Below are positions 11,501 through 22,498 of a stretch of DNA of 64,000 nt, piece by piece. The position numbers and the translations under genes are program-made. The number at the start of each line of letters is the position of its first letter. Position 1 is the first letter of the stretch. The stretch spans positions 744,001 to 808,000 of the forward strand of contig KE546978.1 in NCBI GenBank assembly GCA_000442125.1, given 5' to 3'. This DNA comes from Opeltia flavorubescens. Taxonomy: Eukaryota; Ascomycota; Lecanoromycetes; Teloschistales; Teloschistaceae. Below the pieces are notes generated by a model. The model had not been told where the DNA came from. It was given only the letters and a program-made list of their open reading frames with translations, and did no database searches.

Positions 11501-13080
11501 CCTCGCTGAAGTGGATCGGCTCGCAGCCAACTTTGAAGCGCCCGGTGCGCATGGCAATTCATGCGAGACTGCGGGATACTTCAATGCTGTGTACGTTGTA
11601 CCGGCTTGGTCAAAGTTCTGGGACACTGCGGACGAGCCAGAGACCTCTGCCTCGGATATAGTTGCGTCTTTCCCATTTCACCGGTATTTCTCCAATGCTC
11701 CGCAGCCACTTTTTGCGCAGGATATCACCAAAGAGCACGCTCTGTACGTAGCGCGAGGCTGCCAGAGACATATTAAGCGGATTTTCACCGAGCTTGAAGA
11801 CATCCGACCCTTCGAGATCCTACGGACGTCACGCGACAAAGCGAACTATCTACTAATCAAAGAAGCCCGAATCATTGCCATGACGTCCACTCATGCTGCT
11901 ATTCGCCGGCAAGAGATAGCTGATCTCGGTTTCCACTACGACAATGTCATCATGGAGGAGGCTGCTCAAATAACTGAAATCGAAAACTTCGTTCCTCTGG
12001 CTCTACAAAACCCTAAAGACGGCAAATTGCCACTGCAGAGAGTTGTGCTTTGTGGTGACCACCTCCAAAACTCGCCTGTAGTACAGAATCTAGCTTTCCG
12101 TCAATTCGCCAACCTTGAACAGAGTATGTTCTTGAGATTCGTGAGATTAGGNGTCCCGACCATCCAGCTGGATCATCAAGGACGCGCTCGGCCCAGCATA
12201 GCGGAGCTTTACAAGTGGCGGTATCCGAAATTGGAGAACCTACCCAGTGTCTTGACAGAGACCGAATATCTTCGCGCAAATGCAGGATTCCGATACGAAT
12301 TCCAATTCATCGATGTACCCGACTACAAAGGTACCGGTGAATCACAGCCGACACCGCACTATTTTCAGAATTTGGGGGAGGCAGAGTACGCAGTGGCGAT
12401 ATATCAGTATATGCGGTTACTGGGCTATCCTGCTTCGAAGATCTCTATACTAACGACGTATGCGGGACAAAGGGCACTGATCAGGGATGTGTTGGGTCAT
12501 CGTTGCGCAAGAAACAGACTCTTCGGCTTGCCAAAGTTAGTGACGACAGTGGACAAGTATCAGGGGGAGCAGAACGATTGTGAGTTTTCAGATGGATAAC
12601 ACCAGCTGCGTATACTAACGAGCCGTCCAAGATATAATCCTCTCCCTTGTCCGCACCACCCGCGTTGGCTACCTCCGCGACATACGCCGTTTGACCGTTG
12701 CACTCTCCCGAGCCCGCCTCGGTCTTTACATCCTGGGTCGACGGTCCGTCTTCGAAACATGCCATGAGCTTCGGGAAGCTTTTGCCAAGCTCTTTGATCG
12801 TCCAAATCGACTGCTGGTGACAACCAGAGAGATGTTTCCCACACAGAGACTCCTAGGAGATGAGGTTGAAGGTACAGAAATGGCAGGAGTCGAGCATTTG
12901 GGAGAGTACGTTTTCGAGATGACGAAGGCAAAGATCGAGAGTGTCAAAGCTGGGGGGAATGTATTGCCGGCAATTGAGGAAACACCGGAGATGATGAAGG
13001 TGGATAAGGAGGACGAGGGTATGATGGTGGATGCGGCAGAGGACGGGGACGACATCGATGATTTTGAAGGGGTTACTTAA
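8546..13080 (+). CDS. AQR: Intron-binding spliceosomal helicase Aquarius/Cwf11
   Basis: Six exons (8546-8769, 8818-8918, 8971-9354, 9425-10247, 10304-12579, 12632-13080) sum to 1418 codons plus stop, the usual length for fungal Aquarius. Introns are 48, 52, 70, 56 and 52 nt; the last has a perfect TACTAAC. Each join restores family sequence, for example [21 protein letters not shown] and [12 protein letters not shown]. The N-terminal half is the ARM-like scaffold (LARKHW at the start, [20 protein letters not shown]). The C-terminal half is an SF1 Upf1-like helicase: Walker A GPPGTGKT at 825-832, MEEAAQ near 1061-1066 as motif II, and [13 protein letters not shown] as motif VI. It binds introns upstream of the branch site in the spliceosome. 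The acidic last 40 residues are variable. An alternative start lies two codons downstream at 8552. One base is undetermined at 12152 but the codon is GGN, glycine in any case. Confidence 0.95.
12152..12152. other. Undetermined base (N)
   Basis: A single N lies in the third position of a glycine codon of the Aquarius gene, so it does not affect the protein. It suggests a heterozygous, low-coverage or scaffolded base. Confidence 0.95.
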
Positions 13081-16039
13081 GGACAAATGTGTTTATAATA
13101 CTCGCAGAGATATCCCAATCAGCGTATGTTATGTTGTCATTGTTCCCGACAAGTCTCGAGAGCCTGAAATTCATATAGAGGATTAAATGCTTGCAAGTTA
13201 GACATGCTCTGTTTCCATGATTCTGTCACAACAGCCAAAGGTCTTATAGCCACGTGGACTTTCTCCATCAGTCACCTCTTAGTAGCCAACTCCCCTACAA
13301 TGTTATTCTCATCCTTCCACGCCAGCGCCACATACCTACACCAGCCTACGTTAATATTTACGCTACAGGATCAGGGAGGTTGACTGACTTCGTATGGCTT
13401 CCTCTCGCCACCAACTGATCTTTGTCGTTCGTGAATTTAATTGAGGTATACGCAAGAGTTTTACCGACTATCTTTCTCGACCGATTCACGCTTAGAATGA
13501 CTCTATCTCGGACTGGACTCGAGAGTCCGAAGGCAAGGGGAACCCACACTTATCGCACGTCACTTCCTGTTTTTATGTTAGTGGAAATGGAGGGATGGCG
13601 TAGAGAGAGCACGCATACGGCTCGTAACAAATCTCCTATCCTTCCTCCAGAATTGAGGTATGTGACTTAAATTATCAGCTTTTCGGACTTCTCTTCAAAA
13701 GTCCTGGTGGAGGTAATGCACCATTGAGGTCAGTCGATACACCGGTTGCAAAGAGGCCTTTTGAAGCTACCGCTAATGAGCCGCCGAGATCGACTGTAGG
13801 GCAAGTAAGAGGTTTTTCGTTCGTATATAGTTGCGCTGACGAGGGGGAGAGTAGGCGTACCCATGCTGGCAATGGTTCCGCCATGAAGGATACCAAGGCG
13901 GTTCTTCTAAGGTTTAGGATCTCGGCGTGGACTACGAAAGAGGGCAAGATGAACATACAGTATGCTCTTTTCGAATATTCAGTTCAAAGTTGACGACTCC
14001 GGGGCGAGCAGCTGTAATACGCAACTGATATCCATCAGTACATAGGAATGTAAGATTACTTTTTCTGGTTTGCTCTTGGACACTGCTCTGTACTCAAGTA
14101 ACAGAATCACCGAAGCAAGGCGCCAACCAACAAAGGAAAACGTGCAGAACCTGCCCTCATGAGATATTTCATACATTATCAAGAAGTCTACGACCAACTA
14201 CATCAGCACATGTCTTGCTGAGGTATCAACCTCACGCTTGCCTCGGCTCCAGTCCTGAGTTCGCCCTGAATGACTCCCATACCTATACGCCGCTTAGGTT
14301 TATCATATAAGATCCCTCGCATGACCAACCGATCTTACGAACTTTAGTGCTGCCATCTATTCTTCCTTATGAATAGGGGATCGAAAGCAATGTCGGTGGT
14401 CTGTCGTTGTTCGCCCAATGGATTGGTTGCCGCGTGCAGCCGCCGAAGCGCTGCTTGGCACAAATGATCGAACGACGGGTGAGACAAGAAGCTTGTCCGA
14501 AAATGGTAATCTCTCCTCAATCGATCCAGTGGAGCCAGATATGGGATCTGATATTCAATTTTCAAGTGGATACCGATATACCGATTAAGATCTTGGTCAG
14601 TTACAATACTCTTATGTGAGAGCTACCAATGTCCACAACCGCTCACTGTTATGCATGTGTACCGTGTTCGTCGGGGCCGGAATTCTTGGGGCTATATCGC
14701 TCCATATCAGACACCAATACCTTTATCAGCGTTCGAGCCCAAATCGCGACGATCCAGACTTGATGGGAAGCAGCTTGGCGATCGTAGTGCAGCTGTCTTG
14801 TGCTTGCCGTCACCCTGTTGATCGAGAATTGTCCTTAAAGGTCTTAATTTTTGATCTGGCTGCTCGCCTCTCAGTCGCTCTGCTTTCATGGTGATATACT
14901 AGCTGTTCCCCTAAAGTTATCAAGGATCTGGCGTCGTGAAATGCCTTGCCTTCAGGAAAAGCGTGTCCATCTATGAGCCGTCTGAAAAGTTCCAAAGATC
15001 GCTTTACAATGAATGCAGGTAGGTTATAATTGTTTTCGAATTTCTTAACCTAGCTCCCAGGAACGAGTATCTTTGCTGACTGAGTATCTACCAAGCCGCC
15101 ATATATCTGACAAATGTGATTCAGGATTCAGGATTCGTCCGTTCCAGTACAACATTCCTAGATCGCTTGAGAGACTGCCATCGATGATGATCTATTTCAT
15201 TTCTAAAGACCAGGTCGAGCACGGCATATCGCTTCTGCAAAGGGATCCACGTGCGCATAGTCCGATCAAAACACATCGAGATGTACATGTTGTGGAAAAA
15301 ATGGTTAAATGTATCCTAGGGAAGAGCATGATTTTTTATTTTCATGTTGCATGGCCAGAGAGGGAGACTACGTTAGCTCCTTCGAGAAGTCCGATGATCC
15401 GGGTACTTGCAGACCTGGGGAGAAAAGCCTTTCTGTACGATCAAGATAATTTACAGCGTGTACTTTATGATCCTCTTCTCTCTTGTCTCTTTGTGTGAAC
15501 ACCGATTTACCTGGGTTCGCGGATCTTACGCCCAAGAAGAGACTCCCAATGCAGTCTGCACTGATGGAGGTTACGTGTCCAAAAGTATGCTTCCGTACGG
15601 TCTCTTGAGTTTGTGATTTCGGCTGAGTACCTGGGTTTTTGGAGCTTGAACTTGTTCGTAGTTATGAATTGAATTGAATTTTCAATCATGGTCGTTCCTG
15701 CCTGCGTCGTATCAGTAGCCGGCAGTCCTGCTTTGGATCTTTCCTTACCAGTCCTTGATTCTGCATATAAGATCTCCATCTAGAAAATAACAGCTCTCTA
15801 GCCTGCCGTCCGTCCTGGATGATCTCTCCCGGACTTCTTGGGTGTCGGAACTTGAGCATATGTGATTTCCAAAGACCAGACGAAAGTTGATTTTTGTGTC
15901 AAAGACGTGGCCCGATCACAACGGGCGCTAAAGCTCGCTTCCACAGAAACGGGCGCCAGTCTTGCATTATGATCTTAATCCGGGTGTGTACAACCTCATT
16001 TTTTGCCTCACGGTAATTAGCAGACGCTCTATCGCGCTG
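13081..16039. other. 3 kb stretch with no recognisable gene
   Basis: The longest open frame is 141 codons (15073-15498, plus). None of the frames on either strand gives family-like sequence, and I found no chain of exons joined by good splice sites. There is no obvious tandem repeat, long terminal repeat or low-complexity run. It may hold the extended upstream region of the following gene, a non-coding transcript or decayed sequence. The part just before 16040 is probably 5' UTR. Confidence 0.5.
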
Positions 16040-18454
16040 ATGGACGACAACAAAGAGATAGCAAATCAGCGGCCATCTTTGTTGGGGAACTCGCGTCGCA
16101 AGTCATCGCTTTCAGATAGGTTGAATAAACTTGCTAGCATCCCTTTCAGTCGTCGTCGCACATCCAATGTTCTTGCTTCATCTGAGTCATCGAGCAGCTT
16201 GCGCCGAAGATCTCATATCCCGACGCCCTCATTTGGATCCCGAACATCTTCTCTTTTCGGTGAGATGAAACTTGACTGTCCAGCTGATACTGATGCCTCT
16301 GGAATACAAGAACGTAATCGGAAGGCAAGTCAAGACAGAAAATCGACACTAATCTCAAGGAGACATTCACGCCTAGCTTCTAACAGTACCTCTTCTTTCT
16401 TTGAAAATGCCAATTCCAGAGCTCTCTACCCTAGAGAATTCCTTGACGGTTCTGAGACTGGCATAGCAGAGAAAGAAAATGAGAATCGAGCTTCAAGACA
16501 TACCGAACACTCTCAGAGGCTTCACCAATTATCAGAAGAAAATCAACATCGCGATCAGAATGGGTTTGATGAGAATCCTGATGCACAGGTGGTGGAGAAA
16601 CTTGAGGTAGACATGGATCCCGTCTCCAAAGCAGTCCGCACCAAGAGAAACGAGTCTGCCACTCCAAAGGCAGCGAAGCATTCGCGCAGCGTCTCCTACC
16701 GCCTTACCGATAAGACCGTTTCCAGACTCCACTCTGTCCGTCACTCACTTGCAGCTGTACCTCAGAGCTGGACCCCGAAATCCAAGAGTCGTGAATCAGG
16801 TACCTTAATTGAAGAACGTCGCTTGATGGCCCCTATCGATCCGCCACTTCCTCGGAGCACTACTACGGGTGTTGTATCCAACACTTCATCATCATTCACT
16901 TCACCTTATCATGCATCACCACGAACACCAAATTTCATGCGCCCCACATCCAGCAGCGCAGCTCGCAGAACACAACCTTCGCACTCTTCCAAGCCACCAC
17001 CTCCACGTTTAAATTCGACGGGTGGGCCCAAGACCGAGGAAATGTTCAACGACTTTGGACGTCATCGTGAGCGCAAGCCAGCGCGATTGGAGGAAGGATC
17101 TCGTGGAATATTTCATGGAACTCACTCAGGGTTTGCACCTGGATACGGACCTCGAATGATGGCAAATAATGCGCAAAACGCTACTGTGGAGCAGCCAGGT
17201 AAGCTGGAGCATGTGACACCATGACGAGATATAGCTTATCTTTTGACAGCATCACTCTATGATATAGAAGAACCGATGCAAGCGCGCCGTGGAGTAGCGA
17301 ATGCAATGACTCCACCGAAAACCCCCGATACAACGTCCAACGATGGGGCTGTTTTCGATCATAATTTACCGCGCCGGCATGGGATTGCGTGCAATCCAAA
17401 CTTGTATCGAATGGATCGTCGAAATACATCCTCACCTAAGCTTGGTTTAGCTTTCGCATCCGAAGGACTGCCTTTGCCCAGAATTCCACAGCAATTCGTC
17501 GTAAAACAAGCTCATGATGCGAGTCGTCAGCAACTTGCCGCCGCCACGAACCAGAAACAGGAGCGCATCTTAGCAGAACAAGCTGATCAAGGATTGCGTA
17601 AACCATTCCATGCTACTGGCCATGTTCAAACTTCTACAGTAGCATTGCATCGTGTGTCTGAGCGCAACATCCCGAGCGAAGCAGGCCCAAATGAACCAAA
17701 GGATGTATCTTCAGGAGCATTTTTTTCGAGCGGCGTCCACTCTTCCAACAGCAGCCAACTTCAACGTTCTCGTCTTCCTCGTAGTACCTCCAGAGTGGTC
17801 CGTGTTCAGCAATCGGCCAGTGAGCTTCGAACATCTCCAAATGCTTATCAGTATAACACCACAAGTACAAGCGGATCCCCCTTGAGTGTGATGACGGCAT
17901 CATCAAGGTCCGGCTATGATGCACGCCAGGATTTTCTTGAAAATGACCCTGGTCGCGAGAATTGGGAGCGCGGGCAAGCTGAAATCAAGGATGAGAGCAA
18001 GTTCTCGCCGCGCAGAGCTCAGCGCAAACTCAAGCAGCTATATCACTCGAACTTCAGCTCCGCCGGGTTGGGCAATGACATTCCGGAATCCTTGGCTGAC
18101 GACACGGAGGACATCACCCTCGTCAGCAAGACTCAAGACCTCCGGTACTGGGCCGGCCGATGCTCTGCTATCAATGACCGTTTCCGCAACGAGGGCCAGG
18201 CATCGATCTACCACTGGGGCCGCCAGGATGCCGTACGTCACGACAAAGTCGTGGAGGAGCTGCAGAGTAAGTGCACCACCATGGAGGCAGAGGAAAGCCT
18301 TGCTGCATTTGTTCGAGCCTGGCGTGGAGGATGGAGTGGCGGGATGAAGGAGGCGTGTAGGGCTGCCGTTGAGATGGTCCCGAAGCAACCCCCAACGCCG
18401 GAAAAGAAGCTGGCGAGGATGGGGAAGATGTTCGGAAAGAAGAAGTCCCAGTGA
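16040..18454 (+). CDS. Conserved low-complexity fungal protein, function unknown
   Basis: Two exons (16040-17198 and 17250-18454) join across a 51-nt GTAAGC...ACAG intron to give 787 residues. The ATG at 16040 is chosen because it starts a Ser/Arg-rich N-terminus (MDDNKEIANQRPSLLGNSRR) like those of fungal cytoskeletal or signalling adaptors. Most of the protein is disordered, with many Arg-Arg-x-Ser sites that could be phosphorylated by basophilic kinases. Only the C-terminal 140 residues look folded: an acidic-basic segment with DLRYWAGRCSAINDRFRNEG followed by a predicted helix and a basic end (KMFGKKKSQ). I recall similar C-termini in other filamentous ascomycetes but no assigned function. 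An upstream in-frame extension to 15962 lacks a better ATG. The coding call is firm; the role is unknown. Confidence 0.8.
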
Positions 18455-18862
18455 CGGGTAGCTGGTAGTTTTTGGCACTCGGTAGGACAGGATAGGCAGT
18501 CAGGAGAGGGGGTAAATGATAGTGGATTAACATACCTTGGTCTTCCATTTTCATGTGACGTTGACAGACTTGGGCATTCAAACCACTAAAGACGAAATCG
18601 AAACTTCGATTTCATTACACCTAATTTCGGGTGGTAAATATACTATACACCGTGACGATGCACTTTTGATTCGTCAGTTCAGATATCGGCATATCGAAAT
18701 GCGTTTCCGGGCCCATCTGGCCATATGAGTCATTGAAGAAAGCGCAAGCTGGAAAGAGAGCATGTGAACCAATGAAAACGCCAAACCTTGGTTCAGACCA
18801 GAACCTTATTGGGTATCTAATAGTTTTTCTACCAGCATCGATGGACCTTTACGATATCTCCT
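18455..18862. other. Convergent intergenic region
   Basis: 408 bp between the stop codons of the low-complexity protein and TFB2. Only short meaningless open frames are present. Confidence 0.5.
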
Positions 18863-20441
18863 CTAGCCATCATCCCGCCTCTTCTCCTTCTGGCTCTTCA
18901 GGTACGCGGCAACCTGCTCCACCCTCGTAACGAAAAACATCCTCTTCGCATCATTCTTCCAGACCAGAACCCCAATATCCTTTGCATACTGACAAGGCCC
19001 TTCATACTCCACCGCACTTAAGAAATCTTTGAACAGGAAACCCCCTGTGGATTTCATTCGCTCACCCTCAATTTGCCACAGCCGGATCTGGTCGACCACG
19101 GTGGGTGGGAGGACGTTTGCGTTCTTGCGCATTTGGACGTGCGCGTGCGTGTAAAGGAAATCGATGATTTGATCACCTGTGATGCCCATGCCAATGGCTC
19201 GGCGAACGGACTCGCGCGTCATCTTGCCGGCAACCATGTTTGGGTAGCGGGTGGAGAGGCGGGCGAAGAGGGAGAGGATGGCGATTTGTAGGGGTGAGGA
19301 AGTGTAGGCGTAAAGTCTGTAATTGGTTTCAATGACAACGTAGCCTTTATCATTTGTCGATGAAGACAGAGCAGTGTCGAAATTGGCGGATGCACTGCGA
19401 AGGGCACTGGCGTCAGACGTAAGGGTCGTGGCGAGGCGCGTGGGATAATAGGTGTCGGAGTCGGGGTTATCTTGGTAGATAATGCCGAAGTCTCTCAGAT
19501 CGAGAAGCATTTGAAGTTGAGTTTCAGTAAGGTTGGTTTTGCTGTACGCTTGACCGAGCTCGAGACTGCCAAGCATGAACAAGAAAGAGAGGACGTCGAC
19601 ACGATCCATACTGAGCTACGGAATGCAGAATTAACGATCCACAAGACGAGGCTCGAATACACGGGATCGTGGAGTTTCCAGAACTTACCTGCTCCGCGTT
19701 CTCGAGATATAGCACCAGTATTGTCCATACTTGTGCATTAACTTCTTGTAGGACGAAGGCAAAGCCATCTTGGGTAATGTCTACATTCCTTCCTCTAACA
19801 TCGACCAATCCGCCATACTGTAGCAGATGTTTCACAGAAGGACTCAGATTTACCCCGTCGTTGCGCAAACCGATACCCGTGCTGCCCACCATATACCCCA
19901 GGACTCCTTCCCATTGCTTCCGAGCGAAATCATCAAGCTGAGCAGGAGTCACGATATCACTAGGCCCAACATCGGAGGGGACGCCAAAGGAATTATGGTT
20001 GCCTCCTCCCGTCAAGGCTTGTCGAAGCGAGGACGCAAATGGATCTGTCAAAATGTATGATCGAGGTCTGCCGGGCTCAACGCTTTTTTTCAAAATTTGA
20101 AGACGTTCCAGAAGATCGACAGAAGTATCTTGATCTCTACGAGCGGGTCAGCTTGCGCATTCGCGCATGCACATGTTGCATACCGTCGACTTCGCGGACG
20201 GACCCAGGTTTCGAGGTCTGTAACTGGAAGTGGACGTGTGATATACAACATAGCCATGACTAGGCTTTTTGCTTCGGGGATGAGCAAGGTACAGGGTAAA
20301 AAAGGATCGGAGCGTACCCAGATGAGGCAGCATACGCCTGAAGATTGCCAGGGCAGTCGAAGGTTGCTTGTACAACCGATTGAAAACGGTCCCCGGAAGC
20401 GACTCCAGGTACTCAAACGATCGCACAGATGAGGCCGACAT
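18863..20441 (-). CDS. TFB2: TFIIH core subunit Tfb2 (p52)
   Basis: Four exons read from the minus strand (20441-20318, 20271-20184, 20136-19689, 19615-18863) give 470 residues. Introns are 46, 47 and 73 nt. The start MSASSVRSFEYLESLPGTVF and the segment LYKQPSTALAIFRRMLPHL are typical of the family. Splicing yields PHLAKSLVMAMLY, RRDQDTSVDLLERLQIL and AEQLSMDRVDVLSFLFML, all in register with Tfb2 homologues. The C-terminal part (residues about 380-470) is the Tfb5-binding domain. In TFIIH, Tfb2 anchors and stimulates the XPB/Ssl2 ATPase in promoter opening and nucleotide excision repair. The third intron has two possible acceptors; the upstream one (CCGTAG) keeps the frame and the family sequence. 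It is divergent from an F-box gene. Confidence 0.93.
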
Positions 20442-20954
20442 TGGTACTTTTGAGTACAGCTTCTAGGAAGCTTATATTACCTATCAATCATAATAGAAGA
20501 ATCTTGAGTAAGACTTGTAGTCCTAATTGACGGCCTTAATGCATCTCAGCTTTTACCGCGACAAGCGCGAATCGATTCAGGGTACAACTCTTTCTCTTAT
20601 CCTACCTTGGAGCCTGGATGTTCTTTCCGCATTACTACTGTCTTCCATGATACACGGCATGACAACTGCTTAATCGTTCGTCGAGTGCTTCTGCCTATGT
20701 TGCCCGGGTGATAATACTAAGTCCTCTTATATCTCATTATCTGCAGTGACTTGAAAACACGAGAACGTTGTATTTTTCAGATTCTCCGATCATGTGATAA
20801 TCAACACCATCACTTCACATCTCTTAATTAGTGTTTATAATGCATCAAACAAATTCCGAAGATCATCATTACGCACCAAGTATAAGTGTGCATCCTCTCC
20901 TCATCATGATCGTCCTTTCCTTGAATTATACCACCAACCTCAAGTGCCGACGGA
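20442..20954. promoter_or_regulatory. Divergent promoter region of TFB2 and an F-box gene
   Basis: 513 bp, visibly AT-rich between about 20750 and 20950, separate the two start codons. No specific motif was identified. Confidence 0.4.
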
Positions 20955-22288
20955 ATGACTCCTGAGAAGTTTGATGGTGATACTGCACTCAATGATATAT
21001 ATGTAAATCCATGTCAGTCGATAAAACGTTGCATACCCCGTCATGAGACGGCTCATGGGCACTCCAGTGCCAGCGCAAAGGAAGCAGTGTCTCATGTTCG
21101 TAAACGCTTACCACATGTCGAGTCCCTTTATTCAGCAGTGAAGGGTAGAGAGCCCATATTAGATCCTTTAATGTACGAGTTCCTTCTTTTCCAAGACACA
21201 GAACATTGACGAAAGACAGGTTCCCGCAAACAAAAATTGTCTCGCGACTCACGGGTCGATTTTCGGGCCTCTCCCTTTGTGATCGGTCATTATCCTCTCC
21301 AAGCACATCATTCAGCTCCCTCGAGCAATTACCTTCAGAAATTCTGATCTTAATAGCTACAAATCTGGCATTTTGGGACAAGAAGGCACTTGTTAGCACA
21401 TCCTGGCGGATCTATCACCTGCTTGGCACCATCAAACCTCCAGATCGGTTTTCATGGAGGGTTCACACACTGACATCATTCAATCGAGCTCCTATAGAAT
21501 ATTTTGATGTCACGATTCTTCAGTCGGACGACATCAAGCAGGAATTGACCCGGCTCGTAAAGCAGCTTCCAGAAAAGCTGAGAAGAGGACACTACTTCTT
21601 CGATCCTACGAAGACGCGCATGAAGGACCTCAGCTGTCTTTACTTTCCCTCTAGGTACTACACCATTTTCGGAGGCAGAAAGACAAGGTGTCGCACCCTG
21701 GGTCAATTCATCGCCATACAGATTAACGAATATATAGGTAGACTGCTACTGGAAGCTAAGCGGGGAGCACATTCTACATCCAAGAGATGCTTGAGAGCAG
21801 ATATCGATGCCGGTCCTCAACAAGAATCAGAGCGTTCATCCATAGCCGGCAAATGGAGAGAAACTTACGAATCGTGGATGCTTGGGAAGCTCTGCTCAGA
21901 ATCTGAAAAGCCAACATTGGCTGTATTATCACGTTCTGCCTGGGAAGAGTCTCTGGAGCTGCTGCTTAGGATGGGTTTTGATATAGTGCATGGACGCACG
22001 TGCTTTAATGGGAAAATATGTGAAGTTGGAATTGATGAAGGTGTTCAAATCCGAGCGAAGCCACGGCGCAAGAAGCGTCGTCTTGATTTCGACCCTAGCG
22101 ATGACGATACGGATATTGACGATGGGGAAATACGGCACTGCCTTGGTTACACTGTCGACGGGCCGGGTGGTAGATTGAGCTTCTGGGGAGAAGACGAAAG
22201 TGAGGAAGTGGAAGCGCAAGAGGGAGACAGTCTCCGTGATTTAATGTATTACCACGGTCGACAGGTCGTCAATGACACAGCAGCCTGA
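20955..22288 (+). CDS. F-box protein
   Basis: Two exons (20955-21172, 21220-22288) separated by a 47-nt intron (GTACGA...GACAG) give 428 residues. The second exon alone has no ATG before the F-box, so an upstream exon is required, and the join restores frame through a split Met73. The F-box lies at about residues 108-150 (LEQLPSEILILIATNLAFWD... VSTSWRIYHLL). It would recruit substrates to an SCF ubiquitin ligase through Skp1. No leucine-rich or WD repeat follows; the rest is an unrecognised alpha-rich region with a basic-acidic stretch (KPRRKKRRLDFDPSDDDTD) near residue 360 that could act as a nuclear signal. The substrate is unknown. The first exon has no independent family support, so the start is less certain than the rest. 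Confidence 0.75.
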
Positions 22289-22498
22289 TGGAGAGAGCAT
22301 TGATGCTCTGGGTCTACTCAAAAACGATAGAGAATATCCTTGGAACGCTCAGACTCGTAACGGTCAGTTCAGTACTCTAGCATTACAACAACCTACCACT
22401 CATATCCTTGGTCTAAAAGGCATTATTGATTTATACAATTGGTTTAGGCTAGCCATAGATACCTGACGACCGTATGAAGTCCCTATTGGTACACATCA

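Noticed and set aside
15073-15498. 141-codon plus-strand frame in the gene-poor stretch
   Set aside because: It is the longest there but has no similarity I can recognise, no clear start context and no adjoining exons.
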